A model generated the notes under the pieces. It was not told where the DNA came from, ran no database searches, and saw nothing but the letters and a program-made list of their open reading frames with translations. Below, in pieces: positions 1-7,657 of a stretch of 32,279 nt of DNA (position 1 is the first letter of the stretch; each line of letters begins with the position of its first letter). This stretch comes from an uncultured Eubacterium sp. (GTDB taxonomy: Bacteria > Bacillota > Clostridia > Lachnospirales > Lachnospiraceae). The translations under genes and the position numbers were made by a program. The stretch lies in contig CAJUDA010000031.1 of the NCBI GenBank assembly GCA_910584875.1, forward strand, positions 1 through 32,279. The letters run 5' to 3'.

Positions 1-721
1 TTGGTTTAACCCGAATTAAGCAGCTCCCATCAACCATTTCCGTTACTTCCGGATACTCTGGTACACACATTTCATAGCAAAACCAGCCCTTATCCGAATA
101 TCTCCATTCCTTTAGCCTTGTATAAGAAACATATGACATACATGGCTTATTGTCATCATCCCATACCGTACTGGACGCTAAAAGAAACATATCTTCGCCA
201 TCATAAACATATTTTTCTCTGCCAATCCCGCCATCCGAATGCACCTCATAAATAATAACAGAACCCTCTTTTCCTGATTCCGCATTTATTAAAAAGCTTT
301 CAACTTCTTCATAATTTTCCATATTGGAATATGTCTCTGAACTTATTACCGAATACCCCCGTTCCTTTATTTTCATCGTGATTTTCTTAATAGTGTTACT
401 ATCCAAAACAACATTGGAAGAATCCCTCTTATCTGCATTTTTATAAATATCCGTAAGCAATGCCATTAACCGGCAAGAATCTTGTTCTGCCTCAGCTCTT
501 TCCTGATCAGGTACAGGCAAATCATATCCTTTATCCGGCTCAAAATCCGCAACCTTTTCTGTCCCTCCACTTTCTGCGTTTTCTTCCAGAACTTCTTTCT
601 TCGTTTCCTGAACGGTTTCATTCTTTTTTCCCGAGTGCCCACCCCCTTCTTTACTGCAGGAGTAAAAAACCATGCTGCACATAAGTAGACAAGCAATAAA
701 ACACTTACCCTGTTTCATCAT
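1..721 (-). CDS. Putative secreted lipoprotein (partial, C-terminus beyond left edge)
   Basis: An open frame of about 240 codons runs leftward from an ATG at 721 (a second in-frame ATG is at 718) and leaves the window without a stop. An AAAGGGG ribosome-binding site lies about 10 bases upstream. The N-terminus reads MMKQGKCFIACLLMCSMVFYSC: a short basic stretch, a hydrophobic core and a Cys that could be lipidated, although the residues before it (F-Y-S) make an imperfect lipobox. A Glu/Lys-rich linker and then a soluble domain follow. The start lies 18 bases after the stop of the penicillin-binding protein gene, so the two probably form one operon and both act outside the membrane. From memory it resembles the uncharacterised DUF6070 lipoproteins of Lachnospiraceae, but I cannot confirm that. 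Function unknown. Confidence 0.75.
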   Translation of the reverse strand, partial: MMKQGKCFIACLLMCSMVFYSCSKEGGGHSGKKNETVQETKKEVLEENAESGGTEKVADFEPDKGYDLPVPDQERAEAEQDSCRLMALLTDIYKNADKRDSSNVVLDSNTIKKITMKIKERGYSVISSETYSNMENYEEVESFLINAESGKEGSVIIYEVHSDGGIGREKYVYDGEDMFLLASSTVWDDDNKPCMSYVSYTRLKEWRYSDKGWFCYEMCVPEYPEVTEMVDGSCLIRVKP

Positions 722-738
722 ATTTTATTCGTCCCCTT

Positions 739-2877
739 TCATTCCAGATTGGAATTTTTACTAAACCATTTTTCTAAAACTGATTTGTCCTTCCCTATAA
801 CATAGCCACTCCCCCCTCTTTCCTTTACATCTTCAACCATACTCACAACGAGAATCGGTTTCTTCTCATTTTTATTTGGAGTAAGCACAGCAAACCAGCC
901 TAATTCTGTACCAGATGTGTCCTCTTTCGATGCTTTGATTTCTGCTGTTCCCGTCTTTCCTGCTAACGTCAAATCTTTACGATGTATTGCATATCCCGTG
1001 CCATGCGGATCATTTACTACTTTGGTTATTCCATCCAATACTCGTTTGGAAGTCTTTTTAGAAAACACACCTGAAATCCAACATTCCGTTTTTGCGTCAT
1101 TCTTATATATCAAATATGGTTTTATCATATCTCCCTGGTTGCAAAATGAAGTGTAAATACATGCCATATGCAATGGATTTACTAAAACCTGCCCCTGACC
1201 ATACCCACTGTCTGCCAATTGTATCTCACCTTCTATATGCTCTGTGTTGGAATAACTGGATTCCCCCATTTTTATTTCAAATGGCATCTCTCCATGAAAT
1301 CCAATGCCGGACAATGCTTTTTCCATTTCTTCTGCACCTATTTTTAATGCGGCTTTCGCAAAATAAATGTTATCTGAATAAATCAATGCATTCTCCAAGA
1401 CCACAGGCTTGTATGTATGAAGTGTGGTGACATGATAAATTCCCCATGACTGATCCTTTTGCCAGCTGAGCCCTTCACTTCCAAAATCTTCTGCCGGGTT
1501 AATTGCTCCAGACTCCAAACCAATCGCTGCTGTAATCGGTTTAAAGGTAGAACCGGGGCACCATACCTGCCTGAAACGATTATATAACGGTTTCCTGTCA
1601 TCTTCGTTTAATAACTTCCACTGCTTTTCAGACATTCCCATAATAAAAGTATTATTGTCATAAGACGGAGTGCTGACTAATGCTAAGACTTCTCCCGTAT
1701 AAGGATTGATGGAAACAGAACAGCTTTTATCCTTTTTGAAACTTTCATACAACCATGATTGGAGGTCAGCATCAATCGTCAACCTGATGTCTTTACCATT
1801 TTGCACAGTAATACAGGCTAATTCCTCTTTTTCTCTTCCATCTGAATCGGTAATATAAATCCTGCATCCATTTTTCCCTTTTAACTCCTTTTCAAATAGC
1901 CCTTCCATCCCGGTTTTTCCAATAACACTATTGCTTGTATATCCTTCGCCTGCGTGTTCCTCCAAGTCTTCTGCCGTCACATTCTGCACATAACCTATCA
2001 AATGAGCCGCAGCCTCTTTCAACGGATACTGTCTGACTTCCGTATCTGAAAACGTTACACCTGTAATATTCAATAATTTTTCCTGTCGCTCATGTTCTCT
2101 TAACACTTCTTTATCTGGATCAATCACAAGTAACTCTATATCTCTTATTTTGCGAAGTTTTTTTATCGGTACTAAAGAATCATCCTTTACCCATTTTGCT
2201 GATAACTGTTTTGCTATATCTTCTGGCTTCATCCCCAATAACTTTGCAATTTTTTTAATCGCTTTCTCTTTATTTATCAACTTCCCCGGAATAATTCCAA
2301 CAGAAGATGCAATGCCTTTTCCTGCAAGCATTCTCCCATTCCTGTCCAATATTTCTCCCCTCTTTGCCTTTATCGTAGTAACCCTGACTTTATCAGATGC
2401 CCCAAGTTCCGGAAAAATGATAGAATCATTCCATACCAGCTTATATGTATCATCCTCCTCTAAAAAACCCGCTTCATTCTCAAAGCTCACATTGCCTGCA
2501 ACTGTATCAAAAGAAGTGTTATACTTGACCGTCAAATTTTCCATGTCATAACCGGTAATATCTATCATCATATTTTCCATTCCAATACCTTCATAGATTG
2601 CAGAATTTCGGGCAGCAAAATTCTTCTCACTAATCGTTTTTACACTCCCCTTTGCCAGCATACCATACATATCCCCATATCTTTTTTCAGAAATACAATC
2701 CATATATGTAAGCAAGGTTTGCTGTAAAATCTGTTCCGGACTTCTCTGTTCTCTTTTGTCAATAAATCCTTTTGCTAAAAAAATCAAGCTTAATGCAATT
2801 GCTCCACTAATGAGCATAGTCATAAGAAAAACATGAACTGGTTTTTTCCTTTTTCTTCGATTGGTTTTCCGTTTCAT
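739..2877 (-). CDS. Class B penicillin-binding protein (MecA/PBP3-like transpeptidase)
   Basis: This 712-residue, single-pass membrane enzyme should cross-link peptidoglycan stem peptides outside the cell. A basic N-terminus and a membrane helix (about 14-36) precede an NTF2-like MecA-type N-terminal domain (about 45-160). A class B dimerisation/pedestal region follows, with the typical AKRGEILDRNG motif near 171-181. The transpeptidase domain has all three catalytic motifs: STFK at 443-446 (nucleophile Ser443), SDN at 501-503 and KTGT at 641-644. A GGAAAGGA ribosome-binding site lies about 10 bases before the ATG. The domain order matches the low-affinity PBP group that includes MecA and PBP3, so reduced beta-lactam affinity is possible but cannot be judged from sequence. 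No BlaI/BlaR-type regulator lies in the window. A sigma-A-type promoter is about 300 bases upstream. Confidence 0.95.
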   Translation of the reverse strand: MKRKTNRRKRKKPVHVFLMTMLISGAIALSLIFLAKGFIDKREQRSPEQILQQTLLTYMDCISEKRYGDMYGMLAKGSVKTISEKNFAARNSAIYEGIGMENMMIDITGYDMENLTVKYNTSFDTVAGNVSFENEAGFLEEDDTYKLVWNDSIIFPELGASDKVRVTTIKAKRGEILDRNGRMLAGKGIASSVGIIPGKLINKEKAIKKIAKLLGMKPEDIAKQLSAKWVKDDSLVPIKKLRKIRDIELLVIDPDKEVLREHERQEKLLNITGVTFSDTEVRQYPLKEAAAHLIGYVQNVTAEDLEEHAGEGYTSNSVIGKTGMEGLFEKELKGKNGCRIYITDSDGREKEELACITVQNGKDIRLTIDADLQSWLYESFKKDKSCSVSINPYTGEVLALVSTPSYDNNTFIMGMSEKQWKLLNEDDRKPLYNRFRQVWCPGSTFKPITAAIGLESGAINPAEDFGSEGLSWQKDQSWGIYHVTTLHTYKPVVLENALIYSDNIYFAKAALKIGAEEMEKALSGIGFHGEMPFEIKMGESSYSNTEHIEGEIQLADSGYGQGQVLVNPLHMACIYTSFCNQGDMIKPYLIYKNDAKTECWISGVFSKKTSKRVLDGITKVVNDPHGTGYAIHRKDLTLAGKTGTAEIKASKEDTSGTELGWFAVLTPNKNEKKPILVVSMVEDVKERGGSGYVIGKDKSVLEKWFSKNSNLE

Positions 2878-2922
2878 AATGATTCACATTCCTTTCCTTT
2901 TGTTTAGACACAAATTGCCATA

Positions 2923-3093
2923 TCAAAATTTATGAATTTTGACTCCCCTCTTTTTATAGGATTTCATTACCTTTTTTGTCACTGGAATTACGCACATCCG
3001 CACACTTTCACCATAAGCAAAGTATGGATAAACCCCTACTTCACCCCTGTAATAATCATTATAACAATCAAAAATCAGAATTTTTCTATTCAC
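2923..3093 (-). CDS. Small hypothetical protein upstream of the PBP gene
   Basis: A 56-codon frame starts at GTG 3093, with GGAGAG about 9 bases upstream. A longer start at ATG 3114 has a poorer site. It encodes a basic, aromatic-rich protein (MNRKILIFDCYNDYYRGEV at the start, KKRGVKIHKF at the end) with no signal peptide or membrane helix. It sits between the strong promoter at 3173-3201 and the PBP gene, which starts 45 bases after its stop, so it would be the first cistron of that operon. I recognise no family. It could also be a chance frame within a leader, but the ribosome-binding site and promoter position favour a real small gene. Confidence 0.4.
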   Translation of the reverse strand: MNRKILIFDCYNDYYRGEVGVYPYFAYGESVRMCVIPVTKKVMKSYKKRGVKIHKF

Positions 3094-3172
3094 AATGTGT
3101 CGCTCTCCCTTCATTATCTCTTAATTATTACTTTTGTAAGATTTTTCTCCAAAAAAATATCCCACAGTGTTA

Positions 3173-3201
3173 ATATTACACCCGTAGGATTTATATGTCA
3201 A
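3173..3201 (-). promoter_or_regulatory. Sigma-A-type promoter for the PBP operon, with a dyad over the -10
   Basis: On the minus strand TTGACA (3196-3201) is separated by 17 bases from TAATAT (3173-3178). The start point would be near 3166, about 70 bases before the small frame at 3093. The -10 lies inside GTGTAATATTAACAC, whose ends (GTGT/ACAC) are symmetric, so a repressor could bind there. The promoter is seen directly. The operator is inference. Confidence 0.75.
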
Positions 3202-3284
3202 GCTATTATTACCAACCATTCTATGTCTTTTGCTTAATCTAATACCGCAATTTCCTACATCTGATTTCACAGAATCGCATTGAA

Positions 3285-3371
3285 CTATTTGTTACACTTG
3301 AAAAAAACTTCCTCATGGGTATATCTGATGTCTGCTTCTTTTGTATCATGGTCTTCCTCGTCTAATATCAT
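3285..3371 (-). pseudogene. Antitoxin-like C-terminal remnant (28 codons)
   Basis: A short frame starts at ATG 3371, with GGAGG 11 bases upstream, and ends at TAG 3285. It lies directly after the stop of the PD-(D/E)XK gene. Its peptide contains KEADIRYTHEEVF. An 'R-Y-T-H-E-E-V-F' ending is typical of small Phd/RelB-like antitoxins in Clostridia, so this may be the tail of a lost antitoxin. No toxin frame is adjacent. The family link is from memory and the peptide is very short. Confidence 0.25.
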
Positions 3372-3393
3372 TAATTCTACGTCCTCCGTCGAG

Positions 3394-4233
3394 CTAAAGC
3401 CTTTTTAACAAAACCACCCTGTCTTCTTCTGATATCCTCAATGCGTCCATCGCCTGTTCCACTGTCCACTGCATAGATTCCATAAGATTTCTAATATCAT
3501 CAAGTCTGCTTTCTTCTGCCCATTTCTCCGCCAATTCTTCTACTGCTTTGCACATGGTCGCCCGACCTCCTTCCGTTTCCTTAAAATAATGTATCTGCTT
3601 TGCCAAAATAGGATAAATCACATCCTCCGATTTCGTACAGTCAAAATCATGCGCCAATTTCCCAATTGGATCATCTACATCCTGATAACTCCCATTCACA
3701 TATATAATATGTGAACCATCCTCAAAGGATATACCTGTCTCTTTTACCACTCTGTCTATATGATATAATGGCAAACCACTTCCTATTACATCATTTTTGG
3801 TGATAAAAATAACGTAGGATTCGTGAAGTTCCATGAATTTCTGGCTTTCTTTCAGCATCCTTGTATCAATCATACTGCTGTTGAATCTTGCTCTATGCAC
3901 ATCCGCACCCTCGTCCGCACGTTGCACTTCAATATCGTAAATTTTCCCTTTGGAATCTTTTGCATAAATATCAATACGAATAGAACGTCCACCAATCACA
4001 GGACTTTTATATTCTCTCTGACCGATTACCTCTATTACATTCATATCGCCACGTTCCAAGATAGTATTTAGCAAAAATTCCGTTGCTTCAATATTTCGTT
4101 CAAAGACAACACTCATAAAATCATCATCAAATAAGGAAAAGTCATCAATCGTTTTGTTAAGTTCCTGTTTTCTTTCTTCTGATTTATTTTCTGCCTGCAA
4201 CACATCACCTCTCTCTGCTTTTGTACCCTCCAT
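3394..4233 (-). CDS. PD-(D/E)XK nuclease-family 'putative transposase' (Rpn/YhgA-like)
   Basis: This 279-residue soluble protein belongs to the group annotated as Rpn family recombination-promoting nuclease/putative transposase. The nuclease core is visible: a Leu/Asp-rich opening (DDFMSVVFE, 37-45), then RIDIYAKD with Asp88, a short turn, and IEVQR with Glu102 and Gln104. This is the D...(E/D)xQ form of the PD-(D/E)XK site in this family. A helical C-terminal tail follows. Members of the family are linked to DNA cleavage and recA-independent recombination and are often present in many copies in Lachnospiraceae. The ribosome-binding site before ATG 4233 is weak, and a start about 11 codons later (TTG after AGAGAGG) is possible. 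No inverted repeats flank it, so mobility is not shown here. Confidence 0.85.
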   Translation of the reverse strand: MEGTKAERGDVLQAENKSEERKQELNKTIDDFSLFDDDFMSVVFERNIEATEFLLNTILERGDMNVIEVIGQREYKSPVIGGRSIRIDIYAKDSKGKIYDIEVQRADEGADVHRARFNSSMIDTRMLKESQKFMELHESYVIFITKNDVIGSGLPLYHIDRVVKETGISFEDGSHIIYVNGSYQDVDDPIGKLAHDFDCTKSEDVIYPILAKQIHYFKETEGGRATMCKAVEELAEKWAEESRLDDIRNLMESMQWTVEQAMDALRISEEDRVVLLKRL

Positions 4234-4343
4234 CTGTTTTCACATCTTTTCTTGAACTCATTTTAACATTACCAACATCAATAACACTGTTATGCTAACT
4301 TTTTTCATACTCTAACCTCTCTTTCATCCCATTCAGTAAAATA

Positions 4344-4378
4344 CCCCTCCACCACTACCTTAAGTAATGATAGAGGGG
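4344..4378 (-). terminator. Hairpin, probable terminator downstream of the recombinase/ppdK-tail remnant
   Basis: CCCCTC (4344-4349) pairs with GAGGGG (4373-4378). The inner stem is partial, and on the minus strand TATTTTAC follows. It is a moderate rho-independent terminator for transcripts leaving the 4387-5195 region. Confidence 0.5.
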
Positions 4379-4386
4379 AAAAAATT

Positions 4387-4920
4387 TTAACCTCTAAAGA
4401 ATAATATTTTTCTCCAGATTCCTCTTATTAAGAGGAATTGCCCACTTCTGTGCGATAGCCGCCAGTGCTGCGTTTCTGTCAGGCAATATTTTTTCCCCTG
4501 TAGCGGGACAGCAAGATCAGTCAGACACAACTTGTCCGTATGTAATGAGGATTCCTCGTCCTCGTTCTCTTCACTGTCATCGTTCCCGACATGAATAGCC
4601 GGATTCGTCTTTCTACCTTCTACTACCATATCAATTTCTTCCGTTCTCAGGTTACTTAAATTCACTACCCAAACAAAGTGATTACTACCCATCGGTATTA
4701 TCCTTGCAATAAATCTTTCTACTATATCATTATCTACTTTAGGCTTGGAAAAGTCAAGCACATTTTTAAGTGTTTCATTTATCTTGTCCCAATTCAATCC
4801 GGTCTTCGGAGGTGTTTTCTCTTCCTTGTTTTGTTCCTGTAATCGCCTTTCATAACATGATAACTCCTCATTGAGTTTATTTCGTCTGCTTCGATATTCT
4901 TCTATAGAAATATCTCCTTC
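4387..4920 (-). pseudogene. Serine recombinase remnant (C-terminal tail only)
   Basis: The frame is open from 4920 to a TAG at 4387. It begins GDISIEEYRSRRNKLNEEL and continues through a charged coiled coil to FIARIIPMGSNHFVWVVNL. This is the helical and end region that follows the zinc ribbon in large serine recombinases of Firmicutes. The catalytic N-terminal domain and the zinc ribbon are absent, so the gene cannot recombine DNA. A stop codon (TAA, 4921-4923) and the body of a different, secreted-protein frame lie immediately upstream, marking an abrupt junction. The last codons, from about 4500 to the stop, no longer look like recombinase and include the ppdK-tail copy at 4412-4471 read in another frame. 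A TTG at 4797 could start a 136-residue product, but it has no good ribosome-binding site. Assignment is by motif memory. Confidence 0.65.
4412..4471 (-). repeat. Diverged duplicate of the ppdK 3' end (possible att-like repeat)
   Basis: These 60 bases match 7658-7717 in the same orientation at about 53 positions. They cover the last nine codons of ppdK, the stop position (TAG changed to TGG here) and the following hairpin (palindrome at 4418-4438). Four of the differences fall in codons before the stop, three of them at third positions, so the copy looks like it came from a related ppdK allele. See the partner repeat at 7658-7717. Confidence 0.75.
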
Positions 4921-5195
4921 TTAACATCAAATGTCTTGTTATCTGCGTCTGTCAGAGTAGCTGCCGCTTCCGGACTCCACTCGATTGTCTGCGAAAAGCT
5001 GAGATTTACTTTTCCTGCTGCGGTACAGGTAACCTTTGCTTTCAACTGCTGTACTTTGCCTGTCTTTGTATCTGTCTTCGTTTCAGTCGTAGCGTCTGCT
5101 GCTGGTTTCTTAGCTTCAGCAACTCCTGCGAATCCGGATACTGCCAGCGAAAATGCCATACCAAGTGCCAATAATGTTTTTGTTGTTCTTCTCAT
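4902..5195 (-). pseudogene. Small secreted protein gene, 3'-truncated at the recombinase junction
   Basis: The start is ATG 5195, with GGAGG 8 bases upstream. The frame encodes 97 residues: a clear Sec signal peptide (MRRTTKTLLALGMAFSLAV, cleavage near AEA-K28), a Thr/Lys/Asp-rich linker and the opening of a beta-rich domain (KVTCTAAGKVNLSFSQTIEW). The frame stops soon after TDADNKTFDVKKE, exactly where the recombinase-tail frame begins. The natural C-terminus therefore appears to have been lost. It is probably a non-functional or shortened exported protein, although signal peptide and ribosome-binding site are intact and it could still be made. The intact family is not recognised with certainty. 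Confidence 0.6.
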
Positions 5196-5282
5196 AACGA
5201 ATTCCTCCATTTCTTTCAGGTGTCCTTGCACCCTTTTTTTATTGTTTTCATAAAGGATAATGCAGGAAACTTTCGTTTTATT

Positions 5283-5310
5283 GCAGAAAAAAAATTTTTT
5301 TTGAAACTGC
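5283..5310. repeat. A8T8 tract inside a short palindrome
   Basis: Eight A (5287-5294) are followed by eight T (5295-5302), flanked by GCAG and CTGC. It lies in the leader of the small secreted-protein gene (intergenic 5196-5390). It could bend DNA or act as a weak hairpin. No function can be assigned. Confidence 0.4.
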
Positions 5311-5390
5311 CTCCTATATTAGGTGATCGGGACATTTTATTGAAAGCAATGCGGAAAGTGAGACCGACATTACATATACAAAACCTTTTC

Positions 5391-6122
5391 TCACAGCAAA
5401 CTATCTAATATTCTCTGTAATCCAAATAATGCCTGCCCTTCGTACTGTCTGCGGTATTTGAAATACATATTGTACCATTTCTGTATCCATGCTCTCAGAT
5501 TCTCATCGTTTTCATTTTGAGAGAGCTGCAGCAGATCTCTTTTCCCACTCCAATTTAAAACATAACGTTCCCACATACCCGTATTGTCACTGGCCATTGA
5601 AATCATTTGAAATCCCTGCTGGTTAAAAATAGCATTCAGTTCAAAAAGGGTAAGGACCTCCTCATCAAAATCAACAAGTTCCTGCGGTGGATTATCTACT
5701 TTTGAATACAACTTTTGATATCCAAGCACGCCTCCGGCTTTTAGAAATTTCTCACCTAACAGCAATGTTTCCGGAATGCTTGAAATCGTCTCGCTGCAAA
5801 TTACCACATCATACTTTTTGTTATCCTGATAGGTTGTCACATCCCCACATACAAGGGTAATATCACGAATTTCATTTTTCTGCAGTCTGTCTCTGCCAAC
5901 CGCCAAAAATTCTTCATTCATATCTACACCCGTTCCACAAATATGGAACGCACGGTTCCAGACCTTCAATAATGTCCCATAACCACAGCACAGATCAAGT
6001 ACCGTATCGCCGCTCTTTAACCCAATTTCATAACCAAACCGCATCAATTCCTCAACAGACACCATACTGATTAAATGTGCGTTATCTTCCAAAATCGAAA
6101 GATATTCTTCCCAAACATTCAT
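5391..6122 (-). CDS. Class I SAM-dependent methyltransferase
   Basis: This is a 243-residue cytoplasmic protein. Motif I is clear (VLDLCCGYGTLL, about 41-52), as are the acidic ribose-contact position (GVDMNEEFLAVGRDRL), the adenine-region Asp (LVCGDVTTY) and the post-motif (YDVVICSETISSIPETLLLGEKFLKAGG). Together these define a Rossmann-fold methyltransferase of the Methyltransf_11/25 type. The C-terminal third (Trp/Tyr-rich) probably binds the acceptor, which cannot be named. A GGAGG site lies 9 bases before ATG 6122. It stands alone between a regulator-like gene and a truncated secreted-protein gene, inside the putative element flanked by ppdK-tail repeats, so horizontal acquisition is plausible. 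Confidence 0.85.
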   Translation of the reverse strand: MNVWEEYLSILEDNAHLISMVSVEELMRFGYEIGLKSGDTVLDLCCGYGTLLKVWNRAFHICGTGVDMNEEFLAVGRDRLQKNEIRDITLVCGDVTTYQDNKKYDVVICSETISSIPETLLLGEKFLKAGGVLGYQKLYSKVDNPPQELVDFDEEVLTLFELNAIFNQQGFQMISMASDNTGMWERYVLNWSGKRDLLQLSQNENDENLRAWIQKWYNMYFKYRRQYEGQALFGLQRILDSLL

Positions 6123-6262
6123 TCTTCCTAACCTCCGTCATTTCATAATGTTTTCTGCCACAATAAAAGTATATTTGAATCATATTTCAAAGACAAGCAA
6201 CGAAACCACTATGAAAAAAAGAGTAAAAAGCGATGCACAATACCTTATGCACCGCTCTAAAA

Positions 6263-6532
6263 TCATATTTTCGATTTTGAAAGAATTTTATAAATTCCCT
6301 GTGTTGAGATATGATATTCTTCTGCCAGCTGTTGTACCCGTACACCATTGATATATTTATGATATATCTCCCTGTTTCTCGAAACCAGGGCAAGACGTGT
6401 ACCCGAAGATTCACCCCATTTTCTTTCTTTTCCTGCTACACGGGGAATATAAATGGATTCTCCGTCTACATATTCCTGAATCTGCAGTATCAACTCTGAC
6501 GGCAGCATATCAACAGCTCTTTTATAGCCCAT
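6263..6532 (-). CDS. CD3324-family putative DNA-binding protein
   Basis: Start at ATG 6532 is set by GGAGG seven bases upstream; a longer frame to 6574 lacks a site. The 89-residue product carries DMLPSELILQIQEYVDGE followed by IYIPRVAGKERKWGE, an Arg/Asn-rich helix and a C-terminal helix-turn-helix (VQQLAEEYHISTQGIYKIL). This is the layout of the small CD3324-type proteins of Clostridia, which resemble the Mor/C-type activators of phages. It probably binds DNA as a regulator. Targets are unknown. It lies just upstream of, and co-oriented with, the methyltransferase gene (141 bases between them). A short leader frame lies before it. Confidence 0.7.
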   Translation of the reverse strand: MGYKRAVDMLPSELILQIQEYVDGESIYIPRVAGKERKWGESSGTRLALVSRNREIYHKYINGVRVQQLAEEYHISTQGIYKILSKSKI

Positions 6533-6596
6533 GTATCTGCCTCCAAATAACAAATTGATATCTGGTAAGGACATAGGCAGGACTTATTGTGCTGAC

Positions 6597-6644
6597 CTAT
6601 GCCAGGCACCTCACTTCTTCATATACTTTCAATATCCTACACAT
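6597..6644 (-). other. Possible 15-codon leader peptide before the CD3324-type gene
   Basis: ATG 6644 has a strong AGGAGG site about 9 bases upstream and encodes MCRILKVYEEVRCLA before TAG. A TATAAT box lies further upstream near 6700, without a clear -35. The peptide is too short to identify. It may be a translated leader or chance. The rest of 6575-6917 holds a 29-codon frame at 6770-6859 of unknown meaning and the terminator at 6874-6909. Confidence 0.3.
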
Positions 6645-6873
6645 AATATTTTTACCTCCTAAATCATTGCTTTTTATTAAAGTCAATTTCATTATACACT
6701 TTTACACAGAAATCTTCCAGTAGATTTTTTACATATCAGCTTTCTCCCCGTATTAAAAATCAGTAGTGTTTATAGTACCTCTTCAAGGACTGCATTCTTG
6801 AAATAGTCCGCCTCTCTCCATGGATCACTATATAATGCCGGATACTTACGATATATCACAAAAAATTTTAAAA

Positions 6874-6909
6874 AACTGCCCCTTGTATTAAACGATACAA
6901 GGGGCAGTT
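6874..6909 (-). terminator. Rho-independent terminator of the 6918-7439 gene
   Basis: A 15-base perfect stem (AACTGCCCCTTGTAT and its complement, loop of 6) is followed on the minus strand by TTTTAAAATTTTTT. It begins 9 bases after the stop of the membrane-anchored protein gene. Confidence 0.88.
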
Positions 6910-6917
6910 GCAGTTCA

Positions 6918-7439
6918 TTATAATTCAATATTTTTATTATATTTGAAAATTACATCTAATCCACTATCCGGATGATATGACCAGCTTATATCAAAATTAT
7001 CATATGTTTCACGCTGCCGTCCCATCAATGCATTTGTTGCACACATTTCATCGTATAAAGAGTCCGGCAATTCCAGAGTAGAAATAATCGTTTCAACATC
7101 CATAAGCGATGCAAGATCATATTTTCCAAAAGAATCTACTGTAATTGATTTTTTGTCCGTAGCCATCTTTGTTGTATCTGAAACACATAAAGCATAAGCA
7201 TGAGAAATTTTTTCAATCGCAATTTTTTCTTTCTGCTTTTCCTTAACTGCAACAAGTTTAGCCTTGGAATTCTTAAACCCATCCAACTTTTTAAATTCTT
7301 CTATCGCCTCATCATATTTACGGTTGTCCACCAAATCATTTGCCGCATTATAATTACCTAGTGGAATGAAATAGTATTTGAAAGACAAAAATCCCCCTGT
7401 AGCAAAAAGTAAAGCAGCAAAAACAATCATTACGATCAT
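6918..7439 (-). CDS. Membrane-anchored protein with TPR-like unit, unknown function
   Basis: From ATG 7439 the frame gives 173 residues: one N-terminal membrane helix (MIVMIVFAALLFATGGFLSF), a short helical hairpin of TPR character (YNAANDLVDNRKYDEAIEEFKKL), and an outward-facing domain with no motif I recognise. The open frame extends upstream to 7553, but that part starts in the T-tract of the ppdK terminator and is unlikely to be translated from there. The GGAAAAAAGAAG before ATG 7439 is only a fair ribosome-binding site. Similar 'TM plus YDEAIEEFKKL' proteins in Clostridia often start with a zinc ribbon, which is missing here, so the gene may be 5'-truncated. It has its own terminator and lies inside the putative element. 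Confidence 0.6.
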   Translation of the reverse strand: MIVMIVFAALLFATGGFLSFKYYFIPLGNYNAANDLVDNRKYDEAIEEFKKLDGFKNSKAKLVAVKEKQKEKIAIEKISHAYALCVSDTTKMATDKKSITVDSFGKYDLASLMDVETIISTLELPDSLYDEMCATNALMGRQRETYDNFDISWSYHPDSGLDVIFKYNKNIEL

Positions 7440-7552
7440 TTTCTTCTTTTTTCCTATTTCAAACCAACTTTCCTTTCGCAGGCTGTTATCACTACGACAC
7501 TGGTCAGCCTTGGCAGGGAAAATGAAAATCTTTCCATAATCTGAAAAAAACA

Positions 7553-7594
7553 AACCCAGCCCATCCAGAGATCCCCCCCTGAATGGGCTGGGTT
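7553..7594 (-). terminator. Rho-independent terminator of ppdK
   Basis: AACCCAGCCCAT (7553-7564) pairs with ATGGGCTGGGTT (7583-7594). On the minus strand the stem is followed by TGTTTTTTT. It lies about 95 bases after the ppdK stop, with the smaller hairpin 7664-7684 in between. Confidence 0.8.
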
Positions 7595-7657
7595 TTATAC
7601 ATTCTTATATCAGCTTCAGGAAATCAGGCATTCCTCAAAGCCCATAAATTCAGACTT

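Noticed and set aside
466..696. A basic 76-codon minus-strand frame at 466-696
   Set aside because: It lies in another frame inside the lipoprotein gene, which has the signal peptide, the ribosome-binding site and the open frame.
6770..6859. A 29-codon minus-strand frame (GTG start) after the terminator at 6874-6909
   Set aside because: The peptide looks plausible (YPALYSDPWREADYFKNAVL), but there is no ribosome-binding site or promoter and no recognisable family. At most a gene fragment.
7440..7553. N-terminal extension of the 6918 gene up to 7553
   Set aside because: It would start at a TTG in the U-tract of the ppdK terminator, with no ribosome-binding site.
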